Positions 1 to 8,298 of a stretch of 64,000 nucleotides of DNA are shown piece after piece; positions within the stretch are counted from its first letter, which is position 1; the number at the start of each line of letters is the position of its first letter. Made by a program: the position numbers and the translations under genes. The notes under the pieces were generated by a model. The model was not told the origin of the DNA and ran no database searches. It saw nothing but the letters and a program-made list of their open reading frames with translations. This DNA is from Pseudomonadales bacterium. GTDB lineage: Bacteria; Pseudomonadota; Gammaproteobacteria; Pseudomonadales; Azotimanducaceae. The stretch lies in NCBI GenBank assembly GCA_029251375.1, contig JAQXDL010000044.1, forward strand, positions 1-64,000. The letters are read 5' to 3'.

Positions 1-88
1 GCAAAAAAATCTCGGTGCTGGCGGTCGCCCCTCACGACTTTGAATGTTAGCTCCATCACAAGTGTATTATTTTCGGAGTATTCACTGA

Positions 89-610
89 ATGTCATTCTCA
101 CTCTACGCTGCCACCGTTCCGTCGTTCCTGCAAATACTGGATTCTGTTGGCGCGCTCTTGAATAAAGCTGAGAGCTTCTGCGATGACAAAGGCCTGTCGC
201 ATGAAAACATCATCCAAGCGCGTCTCGCGCCTGACATGCTGCCTTTTACCTATCAGGTGAAATCAACGGCGGAGCACTCGATCGGTGCTATTGAGGCGGT
301 TCGCACAGGCTTGGCGACGCCGAGTCTGGCAACGCCTCCTGACAGTTTTTCGGGTTTGCGTGACAAGCTTGCGAATGCACAGGAGGCTCTTGGGGCAATC
401 GATCCGTCTGAGATCGAAGGTTTCTTGGATCGGGATGTGCGATTCGAGTTCAAAGCATCCCGGCGTGATTTCACAGCTCAGGGATTTCTGATGTCTTATG
501 CGCAGCCTAATTTTTACTTTCACGCGACAACCGCTTACGACATTTTGCGACATAATGGCGTGACCATCGGAAAAATGGACTTTATCGGCTCTCCTTTAGA
601 GAAGACCTGA
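89..610 (+). CDS. DUF1993 domain-containing protein
   Basis: A 173-residue soluble protein that reads as a full-length DUF1993 member. The N-terminus MSFSLYAATVPSFLQIL, the following LLNKAE segment and the DMLPFTYQV segment near residue 50 are the conserved family landmarks. The family forms a helical bundle related to DinB-like folds; its biochemical role is not established. There is no signal peptide or membrane segment. A GGAG at 75-78 sits 10 bases before the ATG and supports this start. The gene stands alone, with nearly 1 kb of apparently empty DNA after it. The family call is good; no function is offered. Confidence 0.85.
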   Translation: MSFSLYAATVPSFLQILDSVGALLNKAESFCDDKGLSHENIIQARLAPDMLPFTYQVKSTAEHSIGAIEAVRTGLATPSLATPPDSFSGLRDKLANAQEALGAIDPSEIEGFLDRDVRFEFKASRRDFTAQGFLMSYAQPNFYFHATTAYDILRHNGVTIGKMDFIGSPLEKT

Positions 611-1472
611 GTTAAATAGTCTCTTGAGCAGAAAGAGTGCTGAGGATAAGGCCCGAAAGTTGACGAGACAAATGGAGAAGGATTTTTCTGACATCTACTG
701 AAAAACCTCGGCTGTGGCGGTCTTCTTGGTGCTGACAGGGTGACTGCCCGGCATTGATACAATTGGCAGATGAATTTGTGAAAAGGCCTCTGATTCTCGC
801 CAGATACGATTGTCTGTGCTTACTGTTTCGACTATTAAATCTAAACGCACGTACGCTTCAGTTCGATCACCTTAATGGCGTCGTTGGTTTGGTCGCGATT
901 TATGTGATGGGCTCTAGTGTTTTTTCTACCCAGCAATCGTTCACGATGCAAGTTAAGAAGTGCTGCCTGATTTTATGCAAAAGCAAATTTTGCGCTGGGT
1001 GGTAACACCCGTAACCCGCATTCTATAGAGACCTTGTCTGACAATCGAAAACGCTACTGTGAATCAAAATACACGTACAAACGAAAATGATTACTGCTGA
1101 TGGCCGAGGCATCGATTGCGACGGCGAAATACTTAGCCAGATGCAACATACGCAGCTCGAGCCAATATTCGCGATACGCATAGTTTTTCGGATGAGACGA
1201 TTAACAGCTCACAGACCGCTTCGGCGCGCACACCGCAAGACAATGTGATGGTGCATCGGATAGTAGGGATCAATCAGTTGTCGTCTGGGCGCAGCCATGT
1301 GTCCATATTGATTTTACCAGTATCTCATTTGGCACAGTCGTCGACGTAACATGGCGGGGACTTCGTCGGCTTGTGCTGTGCGCTATCACTTCGATGAAGT
1401 GAGAGGCTTCAATGTCGATTGTATTTGGTCCTTTGTGCTACACCTTGAAAAATTTTGAACGCCGTGATTGAA
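611..1472. other. Long spacer without a supported gene
   Basis: About 0.9 kb between the DUF1993 gene and the ArsR operon. The open frames here are short, start at weak codons, lack ribosome sites and resemble no family I know. A 22-base stretch at 701-722 resembles one at 5-26 (18 of 22 identical), so near-copies bracket the DUF1993 gene. The stretch may be decayed coding DNA, but no clear relic is recognisable. Confidence 0.5.
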
Positions 1473-1516
1473 TGCACATCTGCACATGTTTGCATATATG
1501 ACTAGATGCATATGTA
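1473..1516. promoter_or_regulatory. Candidate ArsR operator with TGCAYAT repeats
   Basis: Four copies of TGCAYAT start at 1473, 1481, 1491 and 1507. The last two lie in an imperfect 26-bp palindrome, 1491-1516, centred on CTAG, with outer arms TGCATAT and ATATGTA. ArsR/SmtB repressors typically bind AT-rich imperfect palindromes overlapping their own promoter, and this array is 70-110 bp upstream of the ArsR start. That the ArsR protein binds here is inference. Confidence 0.5.
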
Positions 1517-1583
1517 TTAAAATTCAATAACAATAAAAAAAGCAGTCGTGTCGCTAAATGTCATGACAAATCAGGGAAAAATT

Positions 1584-1940
1584 ATGCCTGACAGAAAAGT
1601 CGTCGCCAAAGAATTAGCAGAGCTATTCAAAATAGTGGCCAACCCTGATCGAATTCGCATTATTGAAGAGCTGCGATCAGGTGAAAAAGATGTCAACACG
1701 CTGGTTGAAGCGCTGGATTTGCCTGGGCCGCGGGTCTCTCAGCATTTGAGTTTAATGCGGGCACATCGAATCGTTGAAGAAAGAAGGGACGGCAGGCGCC
1801 ACTGCTACCATTTAACTCAGCCGGAAATGGCGACATGGATTATCGAAGGTCTCGACTTTGTTGAGGGAAGGATTGGCGCTGTCAGCAAGCAGACTATCAC
1901 TAAAGCCCGAAAGCTTTGGTCACCAAAAAGACAGCAGTAA
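1584..1940 (+). CDS. ArsR/SmtB-family transcriptional regulator
   Basis: A winged-helix regulator of about 118 residues. It has the ArsR layout: an ELAELFKIVANPDRIRIIEEL helix pair, the recognition helix around PGPRVSQHLSLMRAHRIV, and a wing with RRDGRRHCYHL. No paired cysteine metal-binding motif is visible in the usual alpha-3 position, so it may not be a metal sensor. I chose ATG 1584 because AGGGA precedes it at a suitable distance; the frame opens upstream at GTG 1548, where no ribosome site is seen. It is followed after 44 bp by carbonic anhydrase and then a SulP transporter on the same strand. It may therefore control bicarbonate handling, but its signal is unknown. Confidence 0.85.
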   Translation: MPDRKVVAKELAELFKIVANPDRIRIIEELRSGEKDVNTLVEALDLPGPRVSQHLSLMRAHRIVEERRDGRRHCYHLTQPEMATWIIEGLDFVEGRIGAVSKQTITKARKLWSPKRQQ

Positions 1941-1984
1941 AACACAAGATAACATCTATTTAGCTAAACCAAGAGGTAAGTAAC

Positions 1985-2662
1985 ATGCCCAAATTCGCCA
2001 CGGGTGTAATCCGTTTCAAAAACGAAGTTTATCCCGATAAAAAAGAACTGTTCGAAAAGCTCAGTAAAGGACAGTCGCCGGAAGCGCTATTCATCACTTG
2101 TTCAGACTCCCGAATCGAAACTGCCATGATCACGCAAACCGATCCGGGCGAATTGTTCATTTGTCGAAATGCAGGAAACATCGTACCACCACACACGAAT
2201 CACACAGGTGGTATGACCGCCTCGATTGAATTCGCTGTTGCCGCGCTTGAGGTGCCACACATCGTTATTTGTGGGCACACAGAGTGCGGCGCAATGAAGG
2301 GGGCAATGAATCCTGAAGATCTAGGCGGCCTTCCTCACGTAAAAGAGTGGTTAGGCTATTCCAGAGCAGCAGTCGATGTGGTTGCTGAGATTGCGGCTGA
2401 TGACGCTGATGATGAAACGCGTATGAAACTGTTGTTAGAGCAAAACGTTATTTTGCAGTTGCAGCATCTAAAAACACATCCTAGCGTTGCCGCAAGACTA
2501 GCTAAAGGAAACCTTGTGCTCCACGGCTGGGTGTACGACATAAAAACCGGCGATGTCGAAGCCTTCGACGAAGCACGAAATAAGTTTGTGCCAGTTGAAA
2601 CACGCTACGCAAAAGAAGTTGCCAAAATGGCTGCGTCAACAGCGTCAAGCTGCGCTGACTGA
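1985..2662 (+). CDS. Beta-class carbonic anhydrase
   Basis: Catalyses reversible hydration of CO2 to bicarbonate in the cytoplasm. The zinc and catalytic residues of the beta class are present: Cys39, Asp41 and Arg43 in CSDSR, and His98 and Cys101 in HTECG. The 225-residue length is normal for bacterial beta enzymes and there is no signal peptide. AGAGGTAAG precedes the ATG. The gene lies between an ArsR regulator and a SulP transporter, with only 29 bp to the latter, so co-transcription is likely. A carbonic anhydrase paired with a SulP bicarbonate transporter suggests bicarbonate uptake coupled to CO2/HCO3- interconversion, supplying carboxylases such as the PEP carboxylase further along the window (inference). 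Confidence 0.95.
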   Translation: MPKFATGVIRFKNEVYPDKKELFEKLSKGQSPEALFITCSDSRIETAMITQTDPGELFICRNAGNIVPPHTNHTGGMTASIEFAVAALEVPHIVICGHTECGAMKGAMNPEDLGGLPHVKEWLGYSRAAVDVVAEIAADDADDETRMKLLLEQNVILQLQHLKTHPSVAARLAKGNLVLHGWVYDIKTGDVEAFDEARNKFVPVETRYAKEVAKMAASTASSCAD

Positions 2663-2691
2663 TCAGATCAAGATATTAAGGAGTACAGTTC

Positions 2692-4344
2692 TTGAAATTT
2701 TTCGACTTTTCCAATTTTCGTGGTGATGTTTTTGGTGGGCTAACGGCAGGTATTGTCGCACTGCCGCTGGCATTAGCATTCGGCGAAGCCTCAGGTGCCG
2801 GGCCTATCGCCGGAATCTGGGGGGCAATTTTTGTTGGTTTTTTTGCGTCTCTGTTCGGTGGCACAGGTTCTAACGTCTCCGGACCGACTGGTCCTATGGT
2901 TGTCGTCTTTGCAGGTATCTTTGCAACACTAAGCGGTAACCCAGCGCTGGTATTCGCTGCGGTAGTGCTCGCTGGTGTACTGCAAGTTCTGCTCGGCGTT
3001 TTCAAGATGGGGCAGTATATTCGTCTTGTCCCTTATCCTGTTGTCTCCGGCTTTATGAGCGGTATTGGCTGCATCATCATTGCATTACAACTTTCTCGGC
3101 TGTTTGGCCACGAACCTGACGGCGGCGGTACAATACCGGCTCTGACTGCCATTCCTGAGGCTGTCATGGATCCTAATGTCAACGCGCTGATTATTGGCCT
3201 GCTCACATTATTGGTCATATTCACATGGCCAAAAAGCTTAGGTAAAATAATCCCGCCACCTCTCGCGGCGTTAGTCATTGGTACCGTAAGCAGTTTATTT
3301 CTCGCAGGGGCACCAATATTAGGCGATATTCCGACAGGCTTTCCTTCCATTGTTATCCCTGAGTTTACCGCTGACACCTTTGCTATTGTCCTGGAAGCAG
3401 CGATTCTGCTAGCGGTGCTCGGTGCAATTGACAGTCTTCTGACGTCATTGGTTGCAGATAACATGACGCGAACGCGTCACGATTCTGACAAAGAACTCAT
3501 TGGCCAAGGTATTGGCAACACCGTTGCCGGTTTGTTTGGTGCTATCCCGGGTGCCGGTGCGACGATGAGAACTGTAGTCAATATCCGCACCGGTGGTCAG
3601 ACCAAAATATCGGGTATGTTGCACGCCTTCGTACTTTTACTGGTAGTAGTCAGTCTGTCACCGTTAGCATCTCAGATTCCTCATGCAGTGCTCGCCGGTA
3701 TCTTGATCAAAGTCGGATATGACATTATCGATATAGGTTATCTAAAACGCGCCCACAAAGGCCCCCGACTGGATCTCATATTGATGGCGCTGGTTTTAAT
3801 TTTAACGGTGTTCGTAGACCTGATCACTGCGGTAGCGGCAGGTGTTGTGTTGGCAGCCCTAGCGTTTGTTAAGCAACTTGCAGACGAGCAGTTGAAGCAA
3901 ATTGGTGGAACAAGCGACACAGCTTCTTCTTCATCACCGGAAGAACTTGAGTTACTAGCGATAGCAAAAGGTCAGGTAACCGTCTTCGACTTTGGTGGAC
4001 CACTCAGTTTTGGTGCTGCTGCAGACCTTGGACATCAAGTGCGGGAGAGAACCAAAAATAAATCTTCTGCCATCATTCTTGATTTTTCTAAGGTGCCTTT
4101 TATCGATGTATCGGCTAGCCGTGCGGTAGAAACCATCATTACTGATGCGACGGCTGCAGGCAAAACTGTGTACGAAACTGGCATGAGTGATTCGGTAAGA
4201 CGAATTTTGATTGGCTTGAATGAGGAGGACAATTTCCACGTTATCACTAGCTATGACACGAGATTGGAAGCTCTGCGAGCCGCAGTTAATCAGTATTTGG
4301 TTCTTCAGGAAGCGACAGAAACTCAGGCGGGTGTTGCCACGTAA
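2692..4344 (+). CDS. SulP-family anion transporter with STAS domain (probable bicarbonate transporter)
   Basis: A 550-residue inner-membrane SLC26/SulP transporter. The N-terminal two thirds is a run of hydrophobic segments beginning FGGLTAGIVALPLALAFGEASG, the SulP signature region. The C-terminus from about residue 430 is a cytoplasmic STAS domain (FGGPLSFGAA, then IILDFSKVPFIDVSASRAVE). The start is a TTG codon: AAGGAG at 2678-2683 lies 8 bases upstream and no better start exists. Directly downstream of carbonic anhydrase, which favours bicarbonate (BicA-like) over sulfate as substrate. Substrate cannot be fixed from sequence alone. Confidence 0.9.
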   Translation: MKFFDFSNFRGDVFGGLTAGIVALPLALAFGEASGAGPIAGIWGAIFVGFFASLFGGTGSNVSGPTGPMVVVFAGIFATLSGNPALVFAAVVLAGVLQVLLGVFKMGQYIRLVPYPVVSGFMSGIGCIIIALQLSRLFGHEPDGGGTIPALTAIPEAVMDPNVNALIIGLLTLLVIFTWPKSLGKIIPPPLAALVIGTVSSLFLAGAPILGDIPTGFPSIVIPEFTADTFAIVLEAAILLAVLGAIDSLLTSLVADNMTRTRHDSDKELIGQGIGNTVAGLFGAIPGAGATMRTVVNIRTGGQTKISGMLHAFVLLLVVVSLSPLASQIPHAVLAGILIKVGYDIIDIGYLKRAHKGPRLDLILMALVLILTVFVDLITAVAAGVVLAALAFVKQLADEQLKQIGGTSDTASSSSPEELELLAIAKGQVTVFDFGGPLSFGAAADLGHQVRERTKNKSSAIILDFSKVPFIDVSASRAVETIITDATAAGKTVYETGMSDSVRRILIGLNEEDNFHVITSYDTRLEALRAAVNQYLVLQEATETQAGVAT

Positions 4345-4787
4345 TAGAGTGGGTAAAGCAATTGCTAGCTCAGAGGATTCAGTGCCTCCGAGTTAGCGCT
4401 TAGCGAGAAACATTGCGTGTTGTTTTACTGAAACATCAAGACTGCAGGATCAAAACTTCGAGATCGAGTCCACAACGCTGAGAATTGAGCTCTGTTGGAA
4501 ATCAATACTTAGCGGGACTGTGGTGTTTGCTGTCGATTCTCGCCGCCTTACCGGGCATTTTAAGCTTGCCCCCCTCAAGATCCGATGAATCATTCAGGCA
4601 TTCAAAATTTAGTTCTTCTTTAACAAATCTTAATACTTTGTCTCTATGATGCCGCAACGTTATCTGAAGAAGCCTTAGTTGGACAAAAGGATCATTTTGG
4701 CCGTGAAGGTACATCTCGAAGGTTCGAGTATTGTATTTTCGATGAGCTTCTCGGAGTAATTTTCTTGAAACATTTGGAGACAGAGTA
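4345..4787. other. Spacer without a supported gene
   Basis: About 440 bp between the SulP gene and the porin. It contains the hairpin listed next. A 70-codon minus-strand frame at 4502-4714 has no family resemblance and no ribosome site and is not called. Confidence 0.5.
4364..4397 (+). terminator. Stem-loop after the bicarbonate operon
   Basis: Arms 4364-4376 and 4385-4397 pair over 13 positions with two G-U pairs around an 8-nt loop. It sits 20 bp after the SulP stop codon. No U-tract follows, so it may protect the 3-prime end or act with Rho rather than as an intrinsic terminator. Confidence 0.4.
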
Positions 4788-6311
4788 ATGAAGCTCTATA
4801 ACTTGCGATTTAGCAGAAAAGCACTGTTCGTCATTGTCATGGTGTTGGGTGCATTCCACAGTGCACAGGCGGCCGATAAGGCTTTGCTCGACATCCTGTT
4901 GGGGAACGGCGCCATTACCCAGGAGCAGTATAAAAGTTTGCTGGAGAAAGAGAGTCTGTCCTCGGAGGACCTTATGGCTTCGGCGGAACCCGAAAAGGTT
5001 GTGGTACAGCAGGACGTCGTCGCTCCGACAAAATCGACGGCGAAATCCTACGATGCGGGTGGTGAATACGAAATGGCATCAGACAACGATGCTTATATTC
5101 AGTCGGTAGTCACCGATTCAATATCTGCCAAGATCGAGTCTGATTTTCCTGTGAAAGCCAGCCACGGTAGTAAAGGCTTCCGAATGGAAACTCGTGACGG
5201 CAACTGGCAGACCAATCTTCAGTGGCGTGCTCAGTTGCGGTTCACCAACCCTTTCTTCGGCGACCCACGTCAATCGAGTAGTTTTGACGCGGACGGCACG
5301 TCAAATTTTGAAGCGCGTCGATTACGGATGAAAATAGGTGGCCATGGTTTTCAGCCTTGGTTGAAGTACTACTTCGAGGTTGACCTGCAGCCAAGCCGAG
5401 ATCCAGATTCGAGCGCAGTTTCTTCCAGTGCCCGTGTCATTGACTGGCGCATAGATATCGCCAAGTGGGACTGGGGCGGCTTCCGTGTTGGTCAGTGGAA
5501 AGTTGATATGAACCGGGAACGTGTTGACTCCTCGGGTCGGCAGCAGTTCGTCGAACGCTCCATTGTTAATCGAATATTTACAGTAGATCGTCAAGTCGGC
5601 GTTCAGGTGCGCGGTCACGCGTTCAAGGAATCACCTGCAGACCTGCGTTACTATCTGGGCGTATTTAATGGCGAGGGCCGGGGTGTCAGAAATGTTAATG
5701 AGGACATGATGTATGTCGGTCGATTGCAGTGGAACTTTATGGGTCGTGATCTTGGTTTGCGTCAGACGGATGTCGAGTATACAGACAAGCCAACGGGCAG
5801 TCTGGCATTTGGTGGTATGACAACTGACGGACCCTGTACACGTTGGTCATCGTCTGGTTGCGGTAATCTCGACGGATTCGATTCACCCATCGTGGCTGAC
5901 AGCGATCAGTTTAAAGTTGAACAGGGTGTTCAAGAGTTCGCTTTCAAATATCGCGGCTTATCGATTCAACAGGAGTTTCATCGTAAATTCATTACTGATG
6001 AGGTCGCGGGTAGCAAAAGTGACCTGACCGGTGCCTATCTGCAATCCGGCTACTTCTTTCATAATATGTTCGCGGCGGTGCCGCCTCAGCTAGAGCTCGC
6101 CCTACGTTACGCTTTTGTTGAAGAGCCGAATAAATCTGATCGATTGTTTGACAACGAGCGTGAAGAATACACGTTGGCGGCCAATTGGTTTTTTGCAGGC
6201 CACAACAACAAGCTCACGCTGGATTACTCCTATCTAACGTTAGACGATGGGCTAACAGGTATTGATAACAACGAAAGCCGTATTCGCTTCCAGTGGGATG
6301 TGTCTTTCTAA
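4788..6311 (+). CDS. OprO/OprP-like outer-membrane porin
   Basis: A 507-residue exported protein. A signal peptide ends near residue 28 (GAFHSAQA-ADK). It is followed by a helical stretch with ITQEQYKSLLEKE, which resembles the N-terminal oligomerisation segment of this porin family. The C-terminal three quarters is beta-barrel-like with alternating aromatic strands, RLRMKIGGHGFQPWLKYYFEVDL near residue 180, and a terminal FQWDVSF ending in phenylalanine, typical of outer-membrane barrels. This matches the phosphate-selective porin O/P family; selectivity for phosphate, pyrophosphate or another anion is not determined. GGAGACAGAGTA precedes the ATG. It follows the bicarbonate operon but is separated from it by over 400 bp. 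Confidence 0.85.
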   Translation: MKLYNLRFSRKALFVIVMVLGAFHSAQAADKALLDILLGNGAITQEQYKSLLEKESLSSEDLMASAEPEKVVVQQDVVAPTKSTAKSYDAGGEYEMASDNDAYIQSVVTDSISAKIESDFPVKASHGSKGFRMETRDGNWQTNLQWRAQLRFTNPFFGDPRQSSSFDADGTSNFEARRLRMKIGGHGFQPWLKYYFEVDLQPSRDPDSSAVSSSARVIDWRIDIAKWDWGGFRVGQWKVDMNRERVDSSGRQQFVERSIVNRIFTVDRQVGVQVRGHAFKESPADLRYYLGVFNGEGRGVRNVNEDMMYVGRLQWNFMGRDLGLRQTDVEYTDKPTGSLAFGGMTTDGPCTRWSSSGCGNLDGFDSPIVADSDQFKVEQGVQEFAFKYRGLSIQQEFHRKFITDEVAGSKSDLTGAYLQSGYFFHNMFAAVPPQLELALRYAFVEEPNKSDRLFDNEREEYTLAANWFFAGHNNKLTLDYSYLTLDDGLTGIDNNESRIRFQWDVSF

Positions 6312-6361
6312 TAGAAACAAGAGCAGAACCACAGTAGAGGTCTTTGACCTATTGTTGCCTT

Positions 6362-6397
6362 CGCATCTGATGACTTTGCTAGTGAGTCGTAGATGCG
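6362..6397 (+). terminator. Stem-loop downstream of the OprO/P porin
   Basis: Outer arms CGCATCT (6362-6368) and AGATGCG (6391-6397) enclose inner pairing of TGACT with AGTC through a bulge. It is about 50 bp after the porin stop codon and is followed by a G-rich then T-rich stretch, consistent with a transcript end. Confidence 0.45.
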
Positions 6398-6481
6398 GGG
6401 GCAGGGTGTCTTAGTTTTCAATTAACGAAGCAGCACGAACCCGTGGCATCAGGGTAAAGCTTGTTGCTCAACTCTCTTCTC

Positions 6482-6525
6482 ACCCTACTCGATGCAATCC
6501 GATAGTTGAGCAACTCGAGTAGGGT
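6482..6525. repeat. 11-bp perfect inverted repeat
   Basis: ACCCTACTCGA at 6482-6492 is repeated in inverted form at 6515-6525 with a 22-bp spacer that itself has some pairing (AGTTGAG/CAACT). It is not next to a gene end. It could be a mobile-element end, a structured RNA or a protein-binding site. Confidence 0.5.
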
Positions 6526-7272
6526 AAGAATTTCCCGCTTCCTGCACAAATTGGCGAAGGCTAGTGTTGATAGACATTGCCAGTTCAATTCTCTGTTTTT
6601 TAAAGTGAGAGAACGCGGGTGTTTGCGGTTCGATTTTTCAGGCTCAATTTTCGACGGCGTAAGGCCGCGTCCTCCGAGCACTTCCCCAGCAAGTTATCTG
6701 GCGTCAGGGTAATAAATACTTGGACCAAGTGTACTTGTCCGTGGCCAAACCTTTCGCTTTAGGCGATGAGTCGGTTCTTAGGCTTTTTTGTCAGCAGCCT
6801 CGAAATCTTAACCTTCGATGATCATAGCGTAGCTCAAGTATCCATACTGAATGACGAAGCTTTCTAAGGGCGACATCATGAAATTGTTGATACGCCGAGA
6901 TCCTCCAAAGCTAAATAAAAGTGTCGCTGAGGTAAGCCATTTATTTGTTGAATGGCTCATCAGCGGCCAATAGGCGTCTTGGCGCTCTACATTGTTTTCC
7001 CCCAATGCGAGGTCAAATAGGTGTGCTCGACCTAACCTCAAATGTGTGCGAGCAGGGTCTGACAATCAATAGTGCCAGGGTCGCCGATCAGACCGGCGTG
7101 CAACGAGTTCAGTTCAATATAGCGCTGACAACGGAGTAAGTGCGCATCTTATTGTGGCACTGCTAATTCACTAACGCCCCTTAAAGGTGCGAAAATAAAC
7201 TCACTGCACCTTGGTAGAGCGTGCAGATGCCGCCGTGATACTAAAATTGGCCAATTTAAGGCGTTTATTAGC

Positions 7273-7287
7273 TGGCACGCTTATTGC
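7273..7287 (+). promoter_or_regulatory. Sigma-54 (RpoN) promoter
   Basis: TGGCACGCTTATTGC matches the sigma-54 consensus TGGCACG-N4-TTGC. The invariant GG (7274-7275) and GC (7286-7287) are separated by exactly 10 bases as required. It lies 63 bp before the TorF-type porin ATG, on the same strand. It implies activator-dependent, RpoN-controlled expression of that gene, plausibly linked to nitrogen status. Confidence 0.75.
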
Positions 7288-7349
7288 GATGAGTACGACG
7301 ATGAGTGTATTTACTCACGTTTAACTAATTTAGATATCAGGGGAAACAA

Positions 7350-8066
7350 ATGAAATTTGATAAAAAAATCCTTTCGTTGGCAACTGCCGGACTCTTGTTT
7401 AGTGCAGGCACTGTTCAAGCCGGGGAATTGACTGCCAACGCTGCTGCGCAAAGTAACTACGTCTGGAGGGGTCTAACCCAGACAGTTAACGAAGCAGCTG
7501 TTTCAGGTGGCGTCGACTATGCTGCAGACAGTGGATTTTATGTGGGTACATGGGCTTCAAACGTGAGCTACGCGGCAGATGATGTTTACTCTTACGAGCA
7601 TGATTTGTACCTAGGATTCGGGGGTGAAGCGGGCAGCATCAGTTATGACGTCGGCTACCTTTACTACAACTATGACAAGGAAGCGGAATTCGATTTTGGT
7701 GAAGTTTATGCATCTATCGGAATAGCTGGTTTTACACTGGGTCTAAACGTACTGGCCAATACTGAAGCGGACGAAGCGCCTGGTCAGGACTTTGGATTTG
7801 GGGAAACAATATACGTCTATGCTGACTACGGTTGGGAAGTGCGAGAGGGCCTAGAGCTTGGTGTTCACGTTGGTTACCACGATGGTGATTTCAGCGAGGC
7901 TTTTAATGGCGTTCCCGGTAGCTACATTGACTACAATATCTCTCTGTCAAAAGGCGGTTTCTCCTTTATGATTTCAGATACAGACTTGGATGATGTAGGT
8001 CCTGACAACCTCGACAACGACGACCTTAAGTTCGTTGTTGGCTATTCGATGGATTTTGACCTTTAA
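7350..8066 (+). CDS. TorF-family (TIGR02001) putative outer-membrane porin
   Basis: A 238-residue exported beta-barrel protein. The signal peptide is MKFDKKILSLATAGLLFSAGTVQA. The mature N-terminus has the family hallmark SNYVWRGLTQT, followed by acidic aromatic beta strands. It ends in FVVGYSMDFDL. The family is small, and members are commonly found near ammonium transporter and PII genes in proteobacteria; its solute is not established. AGGGGA precedes the ATG. A near-perfect sigma-54 promoter stands upstream, fitting nitrogen-responsive control. A long hairpin follows. Confidence 0.85.
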   Translation: MKFDKKILSLATAGLLFSAGTVQAGELTANAAAQSNYVWRGLTQTVNEAAVSGGVDYAADSGFYVGTWASNVSYAADDVYSYEHDLYLGFGGEAGSISYDVGYLYYNYDKEAEFDFGEVYASIGIAGFTLGLNVLANTEADEAPGQDFGFGETIYVYADYGWEVREGLELGVHVGYHDGDFSEAFNGVPGSYIDYNISLSKGGFSFMISDTDLDDVGPDNLDNDDLKFVVGYSMDFDL

Positions 8067-8155
8067 GACGTTAGAACACCTAGAAAAGATGAAGTTCTTG
8101 AATAGCCCCCCAACTGGTTAACCGCCAGATTCAGAACTTCACTGGGTTGTCACTG

Positions 8156-8186
8156 TTTGTGGCGATAACCGGATTATCGCCACAAA
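8156..8186. terminator. 13-bp perfect hairpin between convergent genes
   Basis: Arms 8156-8168 and 8174-8186 (TTTGTGGCGATAA and its exact complement) flank the 5-nt loop CCGGA. It lies between the TorF-type porin and the convergent SDR gene, so it probably terminates both. No U-tract follows on either strand. Confidence 0.65.
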
Positions 8187-8242
8187 GAGTCTTCAGCAGT
8201 ATTCCAAATAGCTCGCACTGCCTGATTTTTTTAAGCTCAAGG

Positions 8243-8268
8243 CTCACAGTCGAGACTCACAGTCGAGA
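8243..8268. repeat. Tandem duplication of a 13-bp unit
   Basis: CTCACAGTCGAGA occurs twice head to tail in the spacer 30 bp beyond the SDR stop codon. It is one of several such micro-duplications in this window. Confidence 0.8.
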
Positions 8269-8298
8269 CTACGAAGACCTTAAAATCACAATTAGCGT

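Larger units (their letters stand above)
6312..7272. other. Long spacer with hairpins, no supported gene
   Basis: About 1 kb without a credible gene. It contains two inverted repeats (listed separately) and the sigma-54 promoter at its end. A minus-strand frame at 6418-6681 translates to an arginine- and leucine-rich sequence resembling out-of-frame mobile-element or structured-RNA DNA rather than a protein. It might be a relic of an inserted element, but I cannot name one. Confidence 0.4.

Noticed and set aside
754-1005. 83-codon plus-strand frame in the spacer before the ArsR gene
   Set aside because: It starts at TTG without a ribosome site, and the cysteine- and leucine-rich translation resembles no family.
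4502-4714. 70-codon minus-strand frame between the SulP and porin genes
   Set aside because: No ribosome site, no recognisable motif, and no neighbour on that strand.
6418-6681. 87-codon minus-strand frame
   Set aside because: The translation looks like a shadow of structured or mobile-element DNA, and it contains the inverted repeat; not a credible protein.
6808-7139. Overlapping frames on both strands before the TorF-type porin
   Set aside because: Short, without ribosome sites or family features; the sigma-54 promoter lies after them.
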